DNA of 64,000 nt, taken from positions 3,976,252 to 4,040,251 of the forward strand of contig NC_067207.1 of assembly GCF_026262505.1 (NCBI RefSeq), written 5' to 3'. The translations under genes were made by a program, and so were the position numbers. The notes under the pieces were generated by a model. The model ran no database searches, was not told the DNA's origin, and worked only from the letters and a program-made list of their open reading frames with translations. This stretch comes from Trichomonas vaginalis G3. Taxonomy: Eukaryota; Parabasalia; Trichomonadida; Trichomonadidae. Shown piece by piece: positions 20,324 to 30,976 of the stretch (position 1 is the stretch's first letter; the number at the start of each line of letters is the position of its first letter).

Positions 20324-21094
20324 TTATGCAACTAACTGTTGTAAGAAAGATGCATTGCTAAGGAAGGAGAAGTACTTCTGTCTCTCTGTCATTGTTTCTT
20401 CTTCAAAGTGTTTCCTTCTGTCTGTGTATAATGTCTTTGGAGTTTCGTGGTTATTGAGAAGTGACTGGACAGAGAAGATGTCAATTGGAGAAGGTTCTTC
20501 AGTTGCCTCTTCAACAAAGTATTGTTTGGATAAGACAACTTCTCCTGGTTTCTGAGACTTGCTGATAATATTCGAAGACTCTAATATATAAGTAATCTGA
20601 TACAACTTGCAAAGTGTTGTTTTGTATTTATCATTCTTCATTGATAAATACTTAGCGCATTGCTTGATATCAAGACTGTGGGAATTAAGAGTTGTGAACA
20701 ACAATAAGAATCTCTGTGTCAGCAAAGCAATTGTGATGCATGGGTCTGATAAAGCAAGATCATCCATGTTAAAATCACTGTCAAATACATGATTCTGGAT
20801 TGCAATGCTATTAACCGTTGGATGGATGTTAGAAAATCCTAACCATAGCAATGAATCAACACTCAATTTCTTGCAAATTCCAATTGATTCATAAACATTA
20901 AGAACATCATATAATCTTCTCTTATGGAAATGGAATTTTGAAGATAAACTCTGAATTGAATATATTTGCTTTGATCTTATCTCTAAAGTATCAATTAAAG
21001 ATTGAATACTTGTTTTAAAGTCATCACTTATATGTACTGTATCTTTCTCAATGTCATGAACAAGCAAGGGATGTGGGGTAGCAACAAGAGCCAT
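20324..21094 (-). CDS. E2F/DP-like transcription factor with two winged helices (256 aa)
   Basis: The first winged helix (about residues 28-90) has KRRLYDVLNVYESIGICKKL followed by LLWLG, a close match to the E2F/DP signature RRIYDxxNVLExIGLIxK...WxG. A second, weaker copy lies at about residues 115-190 with LCKLYQITYILESSNIISKS. Two tandem DNA-binding domains are the hallmark of atypical E2Fs (E2F7/8, DEL), which need no dimer partner. No Rb-binding or dimerisation region is visible, and the C-terminus is short and charged. E2F proteins control S-phase genes. The ATG at 21,094 has TCATT initiators 8 and 15 bases upstream on the minus strand. Confidence 0.75.
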   Translation of the reverse strand: MALVATPHPLLVHDIEKDTVHISDDFKTSIQSLIDTLEIRSKQIYSIQSLSSKFHFHKRRLYDVLNVYESIGICKKLSVDSLLWLGFSNIHPTVNSIAIQNHVFDSDFNMDDLALSDPCITIALLTQRFLLLFTTLNSHSLDIKQCAKYLSMKNDKYKTTLCKLYQITYILESSNIISKSQKPGEVVLSKQYFVEEATEEPSPIDIFSVQSLLNNHETPKTLYTDRRKHFEEETMTERQKYFSFLSNASFLQQLVA

Positions 21095-21099
21095 GAAAT

Positions 21100-21104
21100 A
21101 ATGA
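21100..21104 (-). promoter_or_regulatory. Initiator (TCATT) of the E2F-like gene
   Basis: On the minus strand TCATT has its A(+1) at 21,102, 8 bases before the ATG; a second TCATT lies 7 bases further upstream. Both fit the short-leader initiator rule. Confidence 0.5.
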
Positions 21105-22096
21105 AAAATGAAACTTAAATACAGTTCTGAAAATTTGAAAATTATATATGACCGTCATCCTCAGAATAATTTCAAAGAAATTGAGAGTTTGAGATGTAGC
21201 GGAATAGCGGAACCTCTCAAAAGATTTCATGATATTCGGAATACTAACTATATGTAGATTTGAATTCTCTAACTTATGGCAAATTGAATAGATTAATTTT
21301 TGAGAAGGCATTCTATTTCATCAAGCCAAATCAATATTTGAATGATTGTTTCGTACAACATGATTATCTAAGACATACAGGTCCTACTGTAAACTTGATT
21401 CTCTGACATAAAATAAATTTATCTTTTCAAAAAGAACAAAAAATTGATAAAAAGTGACATGGCCAGTTATCGTTGTTTCAATATGGATTAATCGTTTTTT
21501 ATGGCTGCGCTAGTAATTTTTCAATTATATAATCTTAAGACTAAGTAGATCATGAACATTCAAATTTTACAATCAAGCAAATTTCGGTTCCATTGTTTGA
21601 TTTTTTCCTAGACTACCATACGTTAAAACGCTTGCTCGTTCCTATTAATTATTTATAGTACAATGATTGATTTCATATATCAGAGTTTTGCTATTGGAGA
21701 AATGCTGCATTCGATAATATTTGCGGGAAACATGTATAAGATTTGGAAAATGGAAACAAATGTGATATCTGTTGTCCATAAGCAGCATCTTCGGAACTAA
21801 ATTTAACAATAAAAACAATCAGCAAAGAAAAAATTTATGTAATATTATTGTTTTGACTTTTGTAGTGTTAATAAGTATAACGTGTTTTAGCTCTCATTTT
21901 GGCTATGATTCGTGATTTGATATTTAGGGTTATTTTACAATCCAAAATATTCTTGGTAAGAAAATGCATAAATGCTACGGAGAATTATCCTTAAAAGGAA
22001 TTTGCTTATAACTATGAAGCGTCAAATTTTAATGAACTTCAATTCAATCGCTCATAAAATGTTGGTGGAGTTCATACAGTGGGGAGGTATTGTTGT
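21105..22096. other. Intergenic host DNA up to the central element
   Basis: About 1 kb of A/T-rich DNA between the E2F-like gene and the central element. No convincing coding frame, RNA gene or repeat is seen. Confidence 0.5.
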
Positions 22097-22706
22097 AAAC
22101 AGAAATTCATCAAAAGTGACACCTCAGAAAAGCTAAAATATTGAATTTTTGGAACTTTTGATAGAGCACGTTTTTAAATATTAATTAAAGTAAATGTATA
22201 TTTTGTAAAGATTCTTTTTAATAAAAAATAAAATTTTGAAGAAGAACACAAAATCTTCTGAAAAATAATATCACATAAACTCATATTATTTTCTAATATA
22301 TAACTATTTTATATAAAAATCAAATTCAATGATCTTAAAAGCGAAGGATAAACCTCAAAATTTACGAATATAATGAGTGGGAATATAATGCTTATCTATC
22401 ATAAAACCATATGAAATATCAATTTTTGCTTTACGCCTAATTTTTGACGACAATTAGCAAAAAATGTTAAATGTTAACACTCAGTCCATTTGAATATGAA
22501 AAATAAAATTGACTTTGATTAAATGTTTTTATTTATCATGCAATTCTTCTTGCGACCAAAGATTTGAATAAAATTTCAAAAAATAAGATAGCTTAAAAAA
22601 TAATATACGGTAGTGTTTACTAATAGATGAATAGTATATAAATTCAAAAAAAAAAAAAAAAAAGGTAGTGGGGCCTCCAGGCACTTCGTGCCCTCTAGCC
22701 CTGAAG
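22097..22706 (+). repeat. Left terminal inverted repeat of the central element
   Basis: It begins TTGTTGTAAACAGAAATTCA and is the near-perfect reverse complement of 45,920-46,673, except for an insert in the right arm and small changes in the A-tract. The inner edge holds an A-run and a GC-rich hairpin (22,680-22,692, GGCAC/GTGCC). The outer edge is set where the two arms stop matching. Confidence 0.9.
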
Positions 22707-22931
22707 ATGTTTAGTATAACTTTGTCCGGACAAGTAAGGGTCTATCGTCACTACAGGAAAAGTTACGGGCGTTCCAAGGAAGTATACTTTGAGAAGACTT
22801 TTTCCCCTTATAGAATGAGATAGGACGGTTATTTTACAAAACTGACAACACTTTGACCGAGTAGTTTTTTGTGCTGAACAAATAGTGTCATATAAAAATC
22901 TGTCGAAAACCGCTTTTTAACTTCACTTAAA

Positions 22932-23432
22932 ATGCCACGTAAGCTACGTAAGAATATACGTCAGAGGAAGAGAGCATTGAAACATCCAATAGTAAAACTG
23001 ACACCACAACAACAGTTGCAACAACAAATAATGAATGACCCCACTATGTTGCAACAAATGTCAAGCAATCCTATGCTTTTAAACCGAGTTTTTGGTGCAC
23101 AGAGTGGAGGTTTAAGAGCGGCACTTTTAGCAAAAATGGCAGGCTATGGTGGAGCTGCAGACGGAACAGCTTATAACCCTCAAAGTCAAATGAATTTGAG
23201 TTCACTCAAAAATCAAATAACAGATGTCAAAAAGTCAAACATAGACATACAGAAACAAATAAGTGAAAACGAAAAGAAACTAGAATATGACAGACACACA
23301 AAGAAACTAAATGAGTTAAACGTAGAGAAAAAGAAGAAAGAAGAACAACTGAAAGAACTAAGTACAGAGGAATATACGAAAAAAGTGTCAGAAAAAGCAG
23401 CAGAAGTAGCAAAATGGAACAAGATGTTATAA
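22932..23432 (+). CDS. Basic Gln-rich protein (166 aa), unknown
   Basis: It starts MPRKLRKNIRQRKRALKHP, a strongly basic nuclear-localisation or DNA-binding type N-terminus. A Gln/Met-rich segment and a Gly/Ala stretch (AALLAKMAGYGGAADGTAYN) follow, then a coiled coil (about residues 90-160). Its last codons overlap the next gene by 19 nt. Being the first gene inside the terminal repeat with this composition suggests a virion core or scaffold protein; not recognised by family. Confidence 0.6.
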   Translation: MPRKLRKNIRQRKRALKHPIVKLTPQQQLQQQIMNDPTMLQQMSSNPMLLNRVFGAQSGGLRAALLAKMAGYGGAADGTAYNPQSQMNLSSLKNQITDVKKSNIDIQKQISENEKKLEYDRHTKKLNELNVEKKKKEEQLKELSTEEYTKKVSEKAAEVAKWNKML

Positions 23433-25387
23433 ATTTGAAAAACCATACTACTCAATATAAAGTACTGAAAGATGAAGAGATAAAACAAAAAGCCCTGAAG
23501 ACATATATGGATAGCGATGAGTATAAAAAAGAAGTTGAAGCAAATGTAAAGGCAGAAAAACTTTTACAGTTGCAAAACCAAACCGTACAGTATGAAAACT
23601 TAGCACAAGAAAGTAAAAATAACGACGCAGCCATGCAAAAGGCAATGAAAAGCGCAGAATATATAAAAGCTAACAATGACTGGTTAGATGCCCAAGCCAA
23701 CGCTAAAGCAGCCCAACTTATAGGGTCAATAAGGACAAAAATACAAGCGGATGAAGACAGTTCAAATGAAGCTTTATTGAATGCTGACTTTAAGAACGCC
23801 TTCGAAGCTCTTCATAGTAAGGTGAAACTAGTGAACGACTTCTCATCTGGAAAGAAACTGAAGTCTGAAGGTTTCGACAAAGAGTTAAAAGAAGTAGCAC
23901 AAAATATGGCGAAAATAACAGATGCAGCAACGAGACAGGCAGTTCAAAGTGCCTATGACGCCGTTAGAGCAACTGTTGTGGAAAGTCAAGAAAAAGAGTT
24001 ACAACAGACCAAAACAGACCTAGTAAATGCTTTCTTAAAAACGAAAAGTCAGGTAGGACATTATGCTGCAGATGGAACATATGTGCCAGCTGGTGGAACT
24101 TATATACCACCAAACCCTCCAAGAGAAGCACCTGCACCAGGACTACCTAAAACATTTACATCGTCACATGGACACAGACACAGGCATGCACCAAAACCAA
24201 CACAACAACCAACAGTTCAAAATCCAGCACCACAACCAACAGTTCAAAATCCAGCACCACAACCAACAGTTCAAAACACTACACAACAACCAACAGTTCA
24301 AAACCCTGCACAACAACAACCTCCACAACCAGCACAGCAACCAACAGTTCAAAACCCTGCACAACAACAACCACAAACAGAGCAAGGACATAAAAGAAGT
24401 AGAGAACAAGGAAACCAAGAATTCTTAAAAATGCTTAAAGAAGACTATGGTTACCCAGCTACTCTTGACTTTAGTGACAGATATAAAGAAGCTATTAGAA
24501 AGTTCAAGGAAGGAAATACTGACCCGAACCTATTTAGCTTTATGGCTCAGCACCAAATGGGATATAATTTCAAACCTGGAAAATACAAACTCGCTAAGGG
24601 ATATGATTTAATAGCATATCATCCAAATGACATGACTGAATTTACTCCGAGATATTTGGTGTCAGAGCTAAATGACAATTCAACTCTCTTCATGAAACGC
24701 GTAAAAAATAAAGACGGAACGAAAGAAGAAAGGTTTATGAGTCCGGATGACTTAGATAGGGAACTTGTTAAAAACGGTCTCGGAATATATGAAATGCCAG
24801 CAGATGAGGTACAAGAAACTCCACAGGAAGAAGTTCAGATACAACCAGACATGGAAGAAATAGTTCAGCAACAACAGCTAGAAGAGCCTGAAGGAAACGA
24901 ACAAGTCCCTCCTTTGGAAACTAACTTCACAGAACTAGATGAAGATTTGGAACAGCCGAAAAATCTTGACCCTCAACAAGAGTATGAGGTGAATATGGAA
25001 TCTTTCCAAGAGTCTAAGAAAAATTCGGCTGACATAGTAGAAGAATATCGAAAAATGTTTGCCGACATACAAAAGACTCCAACATCAGATGAAAATATTC
25101 AGCATAGAATGGAAGAACTGAAAGAAAATGTACACAAATACAACAACCCTTTTTACTTACGAGCATATAACGTTCAATCTTTGGATGAACTCGGTGAAAA
25201 TAAAAGGTTAAATTTCAACAAAACATATAGAAATGAAACATTGTTTAAAGTTCATTCAGAACCTAGCCAATATGGAAACAAACCTACTTTTATTTCTGCA
25301 GACTATGGAACTACAATGAGATGGGGTCATAAAGCTAACCCGGATAGGTGGTTCATAAACTTACAACCACAATTCAAGAAGTTGTAG
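23414..25387 (+). CDS. Large coiled-coil protein with QPTVQNPA repeats (657 aa)
   Basis: Residues 1-220 form an Ala/Gln/Lys-rich coiled coil. Residues about 235-320 hold Pro-rich sequence with six copies of a QPTVQNP(A)-type repeat. Residues 330-450 look folded (YKLAKGYDLIAYHPNDMTEF). A Glu/Gln-rich acidic linker and a helical, aromatic C-terminus (YLRAYNVQSLDELGENKRLN) follow. Length, place next to the capsid gene and repeats suggest a scaffold or internal virion protein; no family is recognised. It is read through over this span. Confidence 0.6.
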   Translation: MEQDVINLKNHTTQYKVLKDEEIKQKALKTYMDSDEYKKEVEANVKAEKLLQLQNQTVQYENLAQESKNNDAAMQKAMKSAEYIKANNDWLDAQANAKAAQLIGSIRTKIQADEDSSNEALLNADFKNAFEALHSKVKLVNDFSSGKKLKSEGFDKELKEVAQNMAKITDAATRQAVQSAYDAVRATVVESQEKELQQTKTDLVNAFLKTKSQVGHYAADGTYVPAGGTYIPPNPPREAPAPGLPKTFTSSHGHRHRHAPKPTQQPTVQNPAPQPTVQNPAPQPTVQNTTQQPTVQNPAQQQPPQPAQQPTVQNPAQQQPQTEQGHKRSREQGNQEFLKMLKEDYGYPATLDFSDRYKEAIRKFKEGNTDPNLFSFMAQHQMGYNFKPGKYKLAKGYDLIAYHPNDMTEFTPRYLVSELNDNSTLFMKRVKNKDGTKEERFMSPDDLDRELVKNGLGIYEMPADEVQETPQEEVQIQPDMEEIVQQQQLEEPEGNEQVPPLETNFTELDEDLEQPKNLDPQQEYEVNMESFQESKKNSADIVEEYRKMFADIQKTPTSDENIQHRMEELKENVHKYNNPFYLRAYNVQSLDELGENKRLNFNKTYRNETLFKVHSEPSQYGNKPTFISADYGTTMRWGHKANPDRWFINLQPQFKKL

Positions 25388-26259
25388 ACGCAATGGAAGT
25401 GAATGGTGAACCAGATTTAGCTGGTATTTTCAGCGCGGCTTTAATGCCATTGAAAGATATGAAACATGCAGATATTTTGGACCAGTATGAAATGAACATG
25501 GCTGATGGAAATATAACACCTGACGTTCTAAAACATTTATCTCAAAGAACTACACAGAACCATAGAGATGGTATATTGGTGAAGAGTTTAGAAAGAGAGT
25601 TAGGGAGAGAGAAGGAAGAGAACCTATTGTACATGACCTTGCAAACGAAAGTTTACAAAATGTCATAAAAACTTACTTTGCAGACGATGAAATGAGAAGG
25701 GATGAATATTTAAGAAAAACTCAAATGGACAGTACCAAATGAAATGTTAGTATTGAAAAACATGTTCCTTGACAAAATAAAACCAACTACAGAAATAAAT
25801 GACGCAAGACTGAAACATTGGGTAAAAGCTTTCCCATTCACAAAAGATATTGTTGGTAACATGGAAAGAAAACCAGAATGGCTACAAAAACATATATTTG
25901 GAAACGAGCTTATTCCATATGGACAAGCTCTGTTTGAAGAGCTTGAACCGGAAACTCAGGAAAGAGTCATGCAAACAATACGCGAAGACTCAAATACAAA
26001 CTATGACAAAATCTTTCTAGGATGTAGGTTACCTGAGATGGGCGACCAGAGCCCAAAGGCAAAAAGGACATGGGAAATTTACAACATACTAGGTGAACAT
26101 GAGGCAAAGATGCAACAACTTGAAGCAGAGGGCAAGTTACCAAAAGCGACACCAAAGAAGAAGAGAAGAGTAAACAAAGTGAAAGTAGTGAAGAACAAAG
26201 TGAAAGTAGTGGCAATGAAGGAAAAAGAAGAGTTAAAAACTCAGCCAGGAAGAAAGTAA
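25348..26259 (+). pseudogene. Basic-tailed protein region before the capsid gene, broken
   Basis: Coding-like sequence continues between the large coiled-coil protein and the capsid gene. It is helical and acidic at first, then has a compact part (WLQKHIFGNELIPYGQALFE) and a Lys/Arg-rich tail (KKKRRVNKVKVVKNKVKVVA). A couple of breaks are present. It may belong with the preceding gene or be a separate virion protein. Confidence 0.45.
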
Positions 26260-26321
26260 AGCTTGGTCCACGTGGGTTCTATTATGACACATAAATTCAA
26301 CTATTCTATATTTTTACCCAT

Positions 26322-27931
26322 ATGAAATTACGCCGCTCAGAATTAACGCCAACAGTTTTGGATGCCATGAATGGAAATGTTTCCGAATGGTATAACGAAT
26401 GCGACAATGCCATTAGAAGGTCAGAAATAGTTCCTGGAACTTACGAATATACAACTGCTGTTTCTTATGGAAACGTAGGTGAGTTTGGTGAAGGTTCTTC
26501 AACAACAGTAGATATTGCTTGCGACAGGTTTCATATAATTTCTATTGACAACTCATTCTTATACGTGGAACAAGACATTGAAATAAAACCTTCTGCCAGG
26601 TTGTCTGACAAGAAAGGTTGCAATGGAATTTTCTATGTCGGATACCAATATGCTCCAGAAGTTTTCATGGGATATAAGATATATTCTAACTCTGACTTAG
26701 TTCAAACAGTAACATGGGCAAACTATGAATGGTTCGCTTGAGAAACTCAGTACAACCACAAGCTAGAGAACAAACAGACCAGTATGCAAATATTGAGAAA
26801 ATAAGAAGACTTGACCCTAACGTTCCAGGAGTTTATGTTAACCTTTCTGGTTCAGATGGAAATGCTGCCACTAAAGTAAAACTGAAACTTAGAGTTCCTT
26901 TGTCATCTTTCCTCATCTTCAGGTTTTTAAGATACTTGCCAAACTGGGCAGGAAAAATTTCTATTGAACTTACTCCAAGCAAAAATAACTTAGTCATTGC
27001 ACCAACACAAGACCCATTCACTCTTACAGAAGTAGTGGAACAAATAAAACGTCATTCGCCGACTTTTGCAAAGACAAAGTTGACTTAGACTTTGGTTTCT
27101 CAAACCTCAACACTGAAGTAAACTATTATTTCAATGCTGCTGGAACTGCTTGGGACCCAGTTAAGTTCACATGCGAAAAATTTGAATGCAAGAGAATAGA
27201 AAGCAGACTTGCAGTCTATATGTTGGACCCAGATATTTCAAATGCTTTAGCTGCCAAATATATTGCAGTTCCACTTATGTTCCCTATACACCAAATATCT
27301 GTCAAAGACTTTGCAGGTGAAGTTGGAAACCAAAATCCAGGAACCGCAGGTGCAAGAACAGATATTGCTTAACAACTGCAATGAAACACGCAGATACTAT
27401 GTTTGTACTGTTCAGACGAACTATAAATGACTATTCTTGTTTCTACAACCCCGGTATTAAATATCATATAAACATAGATGGCAAATATTATCCAAGAGAA
27501 GAATATTCTACAGTTGAGGATATGAGGTCATACAACTTGACATTAGATGCTATGAACTTTAACAACAACTTCACAACAACCATTAACCCTGAAATGCAAA
27601 GTTCTATTATGCCATATGTGAAAGTATGGACCCATACAGGAAGTCAAAAAACTCAATATACAAATGGAGACCGTTCAAACTTTTGGCTTGGCATTCCATT
27701 TGCTGACTCAGAAGACTTTATGGTGGTATTTCAACTGTTGGTACAGTTCAAATACAATATACTGGTGACAGAGACGGTCCATATGAACTGAGAGCAAAGA
27801 AGTTTACAAAACCAATAGCACTTTTCACGGAAGATGCTCTTTTGAAGATTCGTTCGATGAAACCTGCTGGGGCTCCTCAGATTGGCATAACGACAGCTTC
27901 CATCGAGCAGATTTTGGCAGCAGGTCAGTAA
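26322..27931 (+). pseudogene. Major capsid protein candidate (double jelly roll), broken
   Basis: The span codes for about 530 residues of strand-rich protein with the style of Polinton/adenovirus double-jelly-roll capsid proteins. It has an N-terminal MKLRRSELTPTVLDAMNG, strand blocks such as FHIISIDNSFLYVEQDIEIK and GYKIYSNSDLVQTVTW, then RFLRYLPNWAGKISIELTPS, and later a second set (TMFVLFRRTINDYSCF, YNLTLDAMNF). Gene order (large internal protein, capsid, then replication and packaging genes) agrees. The call rests on pattern reading and position. About three breaks. Confidence 0.6.
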
Positions 27932-28244
27932 GTTGTTCTTGAACTGACTTCTCTCCGTCAAATATTGACAGTACGCCAGTTTTGACATAAAATTGTATTA
28001 TAAACTTTCCTTTAGAAATATCTGTAAGTTTTGTTGTTATATTTTTGTCTGCTTCAAGAACTTTCACCATTTCGGTTATACCAACTTTCTTTGCTTTATG
28101 AAAATATTTTGGTTCAGCAAAGACTGCTATTCTATAACATTTTCCATTGTTTGTATAAAGAACTATTCTGTCAATGTATTTGTATTGTTTGTGTGTGTAA
28201 ACTTTGTTTTGCTTCAATTCGAAGAGATATCCGAATACGTCCAT
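27825..28244 (-). CDS. Hypothetical protein (139 aa) overlapping the capsid gene end
   Basis: It starts MDVFGYLFELKQNKVYTHKQ and is strand/helix mixed, with a Ser/Glu-rich tail. Its 3' end overlaps the capsid gene end by 107 nt in the opposite strand. Its start is 18 bp from that of the divergent gene at 28,263, separated by a TTTTTATTCTAAGTAAA spacer of the kind seen at other divergent starts. The tail over the overlap may be poorly constrained. Function unknown. Confidence 0.5.
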   Translation of the reverse strand: MDVFGYLFELKQNKVYTHKQYKYIDRIVLYTNNGKCYRIAVFAEPKYFHKAKKVGITEMVKVLEADKNITTKLTDISKGKFIIQFYVKTGVLSIFDGEKSVQEQLTDLLPKSARWKLSLCQSEEPQQVSSNESSKEHLP

Positions 28245-28262
28245 CTTTTTATTCTAAGTAAA

Positions 28263-28844
28263 ATGTCATTTCCGAAAAATAGAAGCGTAAGTGTTTCAAA
28301 AGGTTTAATGGCGGTGGCAGATGTGAAGTTAAATTCACCAACTCAAACAAACAGTCAAAGTGTTATTGTCAATGTCAAAGAAAGAGATGTTGAAGTGGGG
28401 AAACCATACGAAGACGAAGATGGTATAACAATTGTTCCTGTAAAAGAACAACCAACATACCCTGAAGTTAGCAGAGACTTAAGTTCTGTTGCAGATATTC
28501 GAAACGACTACCAACAACTGAAAAACAAACTTCAAACTCAGGAGAAGATTTGTCAAGCTTTAGGTATAATGTTAAACTTGGTCGAACACAACCCTGTAAA
28601 AGTGAACTCATATGTCATTGCACCTCATGAAGTTTTGAAAGAACTATTGAAACTTTTGACAGAGGCAGACGATATAAACATCAAAGAAATAGAACCCGAC
28701 ATTAGTTGCTGTGGTGTTTCATATAATGTCATTGACAAGATATACGTTATGAAAGGAGGTGAAACGTTGAACTTAAAGTATAGTTTCCCAGACGTTATAA
28801 AAATATTTGACGACCACAACATTTCATTAAAGTTTATTTGCTAA
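28263..28844 (+). CDS. CCG-motif protein (193 aa), homologue of 51,250-51,900
   Basis: The ATG at 28,263 gives MSFPKNRSVSVSKGLMAVAD. After a low-complexity N-terminus there is a helix pair (about residues 80-150), then EPDISCCGVSY and a strand-rich end, aligned to DPEIECCGQTP in the flanking Maverick proteins. The position before the beta-rich protein and on the opposite strand to a small gene is also kept. Probably a structural or assembly protein; function unknown. Confidence 0.65.
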   Translation: MSFPKNRSVSVSKGLMAVADVKLNSPTQTNSQSVIVNVKERDVEVGKPYEDEDGITIVPVKEQPTYPEVSRDLSSVADIRNDYQQLKNKLQTQEKICQALGIMLNLVEHNPVKVNSYVIAPHEVLKELLKLLTEADDINIKEIEPDISCCGVSYNVIDKIYVMKGGETLNLKYSFPDVIKIFDDHNISLKFIC

Positions 28845-28848
28845 GTAA

Positions 28849-29644
28849 ATGGCAGAAGACATAATGGTTTATACTATTACGACTAAAAACCCTGAGTCAT
28901 ATAATTCTATAACAACAAACTTACAAAGTCCTCAAGGACGATATTGTAAACTAACCTTAAACACAATGACGACTAAAGCCTGTTTTGCTCTTTTGACACC
29001 AGAAGACTTTATTGTTGTGAATGGTAAAAAATACTCCTTTGAAGATACTTACTCAGATATACCACCAACAGGTTTGTTGACTTATTTAATACTTTAAGTA
29101 CGGGTGTAACATGTGCTGCAACTAGAGCAGGTTTCATTATGTTTGGATGTCCGACTGAGTTTACTATAAACGATATGAGCTATAATACAAAACTTATTTC
29201 TGGTTTTTACTACCAACAGTTTCCTATAACAGGAAAGGTGTCATACAAGGAATGTCTGTTCCATTGACTTTAAGCACACCTATTTTATATATTGTTTCAA
29301 ACTTAGGTTCAAAGTGTTATTCGAATGTCGACAGAAACTATTATGACCAAAAGATACTTATGCGTATAAACAATACTTTCTCTGCTGGTTTGCCTATTGT
29401 TCATTCGAATGCAGAATTTTCAACCTTAGTGAACTCAAACACTTTGGCAAGTATAACGTTGACATTAGTTGACGCAAACTTTGTTCCTGTAAAACTTTTA
29501 TGTCCTATGTATTTGTCAATGACGGCAGAAAGTTTCGAATTGGAAGATGCAACTGGTGAAAGTATTGTATTACAAGAACAACTTCAACAACAAATAGCTC
29601 AAGAACAACAAATGCAACAAATGGAACAACAAAGTCAAGAATAA
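28849..29644 (+). pseudogene. Beta-rich virion-protein candidate, homologue of 52,194-52,970, broken
   Basis: The N-terminal part (YTITTKNPESYNSITTNLQS) and the C-terminal part (ASITLTLVDANFVPVKLLCP) match the layout of the flanking-element protein, including the LVD...VPVKL-type strand near the end. A Gln-rich tail (LQQQIAQEQQMQQMEQQSQE) is added. It follows the CCG-motif gene after 4 bases. About two breaks. Confidence 0.55.
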
Positions 29645-29674
29645 AAAAATAATATTTTTTTTATTTTTATAAAA

Positions 29675-30910
29675 ATGTACAGAATAGATGTTTCAGATTT
29701 TTATGACTTCCAAGCATTCAGAAATATGTGTCCATTTCGAGACTATAACAAAGCAGTCGAGAATTTGAAACGTTTAGTCATTTATGTCGACTCTGCCCCA
29801 GAATGTTATGTCATGAAAGAATGGGATGTTGTCTTTAACAAACCAAGAGCAACAATAGTGTCTGAACAAGAATGTAGACAGAAACTTAAGAAAATAAAAG
29901 TTGTACAAGTTGGAATGAAGATGTTAGATGCTTGGGATATCTTATTGTCAAAACTTGAAGATTTTTCAGTTCGTGGTATAAAGTTTTATACACCTTCTCC
30001 AAACTTCTATTCTATCTTCACTGGATATAAATATGAACAAGTAGAATGGAAACACAGTATTATAGAAGCTTGGTTAGACCATGTCAAAGAAATTATATGC
30101 AATGGAAACGAAAAGGTTTATGAGTATATCTTATGTTGGTTTGCAAACATCTTACAACATCCAAGTGCTAAAAATGAAACTGCTCTCATTATAATTGGAA
30201 AACAAGGAACAGGTAAGAACACATTCTTTACAGATATCTTGTGCAAACTGTTAGAAGGTTATTCGAATCCGAATATGACAAACTTAGAAAACATCTGTGG
30301 CAAGTTTAACTCCTCAATAGAGAATATGAAACTTATAGTTTGCAATGAACTTCAAAGTATAGATACAACAAAAGTTTTGAACTCAGATGCTTTGAAGAGT
30401 CTTATAACAGACAAAGTTGGAGTTGTTGAAAGAAAGTATAAAGACCAAAGAGTTTGTGAAAATGTTGCAAACTTCATTATGGTTTCAAACAATGTTGTTC
30501 CGATGAAGTTAGAAAGTTCTGACAGAAGATATGTAGTTGTCAGAACGTCAGATTCTCATATGCAAGATACAGAATATTTTGACGACTTAGCAGAAACTTT
30601 GACATCTGACTTTTACAACCACTTGTTCTCATATTTCATGACATTAGATATTTCTAAGTTCAATCCAAGACAAATTCCACATACCGAAGAGAGACAAACA
30701 TTGTTAGAAGCAAACAAGAGTGTATATGAACTGTTCATAGATGAAACTGACTTTGTGTCATTAGATGAAAGGTCATTGTACGATTCGTATAAACAATATT
30801 GTCAAGAATATGGTTATATGACAGCTTCTAAACGAACATTCTTGGCAAATGTCAAAAGTCTTTTAGATGTTCAGAATGGTGTATATACAAAGAAAAATTT
30901 TTCTGAGTAA
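29675..30910 (+). CDS. Superfamily 3 helicase (411 aa)
   Basis: A replicative helicase of the D5/P4-type (DUF5906-like) family. Walker A is IIIGKQGTGKNTFF at about residues 172-186, Walker B is LIVCNELQ at about 223-230, and motif C is ANFIMVSNN at about 268-276, followed by DRRYVVVRTSD. The sequence before the ATPase (IICNGNEKVYEYILCWFANI) is the usual lead-in helix domain. No primase (AEP) domain is present at this length. Such helicases unwind DNA in Polinton-like viruses, virophages and large DNA viruses. The frame is complete, with a poly-T/A promoter-like spacer upstream. Confidence 0.85.
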   Translation: MYRIDVSDFYDFQAFRNMCPFRDYNKAVENLKRLVIYVDSAPECYVMKEWDVVFNKPRATIVSEQECRQKLKKIKVVQVGMKMLDAWDILLSKLEDFSVRGIKFYTPSPNFYSIFTGYKYEQVEWKHSIIEAWLDHVKEIICNGNEKVYEYILCWFANILQHPSAKNETALIIIGKQGTGKNTFFTDILCKLLEGYSNPNMTNLENICGKFNSSIENMKLIVCNELQSIDTTKVLNSDALKSLITDKVGVVERKYKDQRVCENVANFIMVSNNVVPMKLESSDRRYVVVRTSDSHMQDTEYFDDLAETLTSDFYNHLFSYFMTLDISKFNPRQIPHTEERQTLLEANKSVYELFIDETDFVSLDERSLYDSYKQYCQEYGYMTASKRTFLANVKSLLDVQNGVYTKKNFSE

Positions 30911-30976
30911 ATTTTAAAAAAAAATATTTTTTTATCCGATAGAAAAGATGACAAATTCATCTCAGTAAATAAGTAC

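Noticed and set aside
22646-22664. Poly(A) run as a retrotransposon 3' end
   Set aside because: It lies within the inverted repeat and is mirrored in the right arm, so it is part of the Maverick end.
24063-24428. Gln/His-rich 121-codon frame in the large coiled-coil gene
   Set aside because: Frame-shadow of the QPTVQNPA repeat; the repeat length keeps the other frame open.
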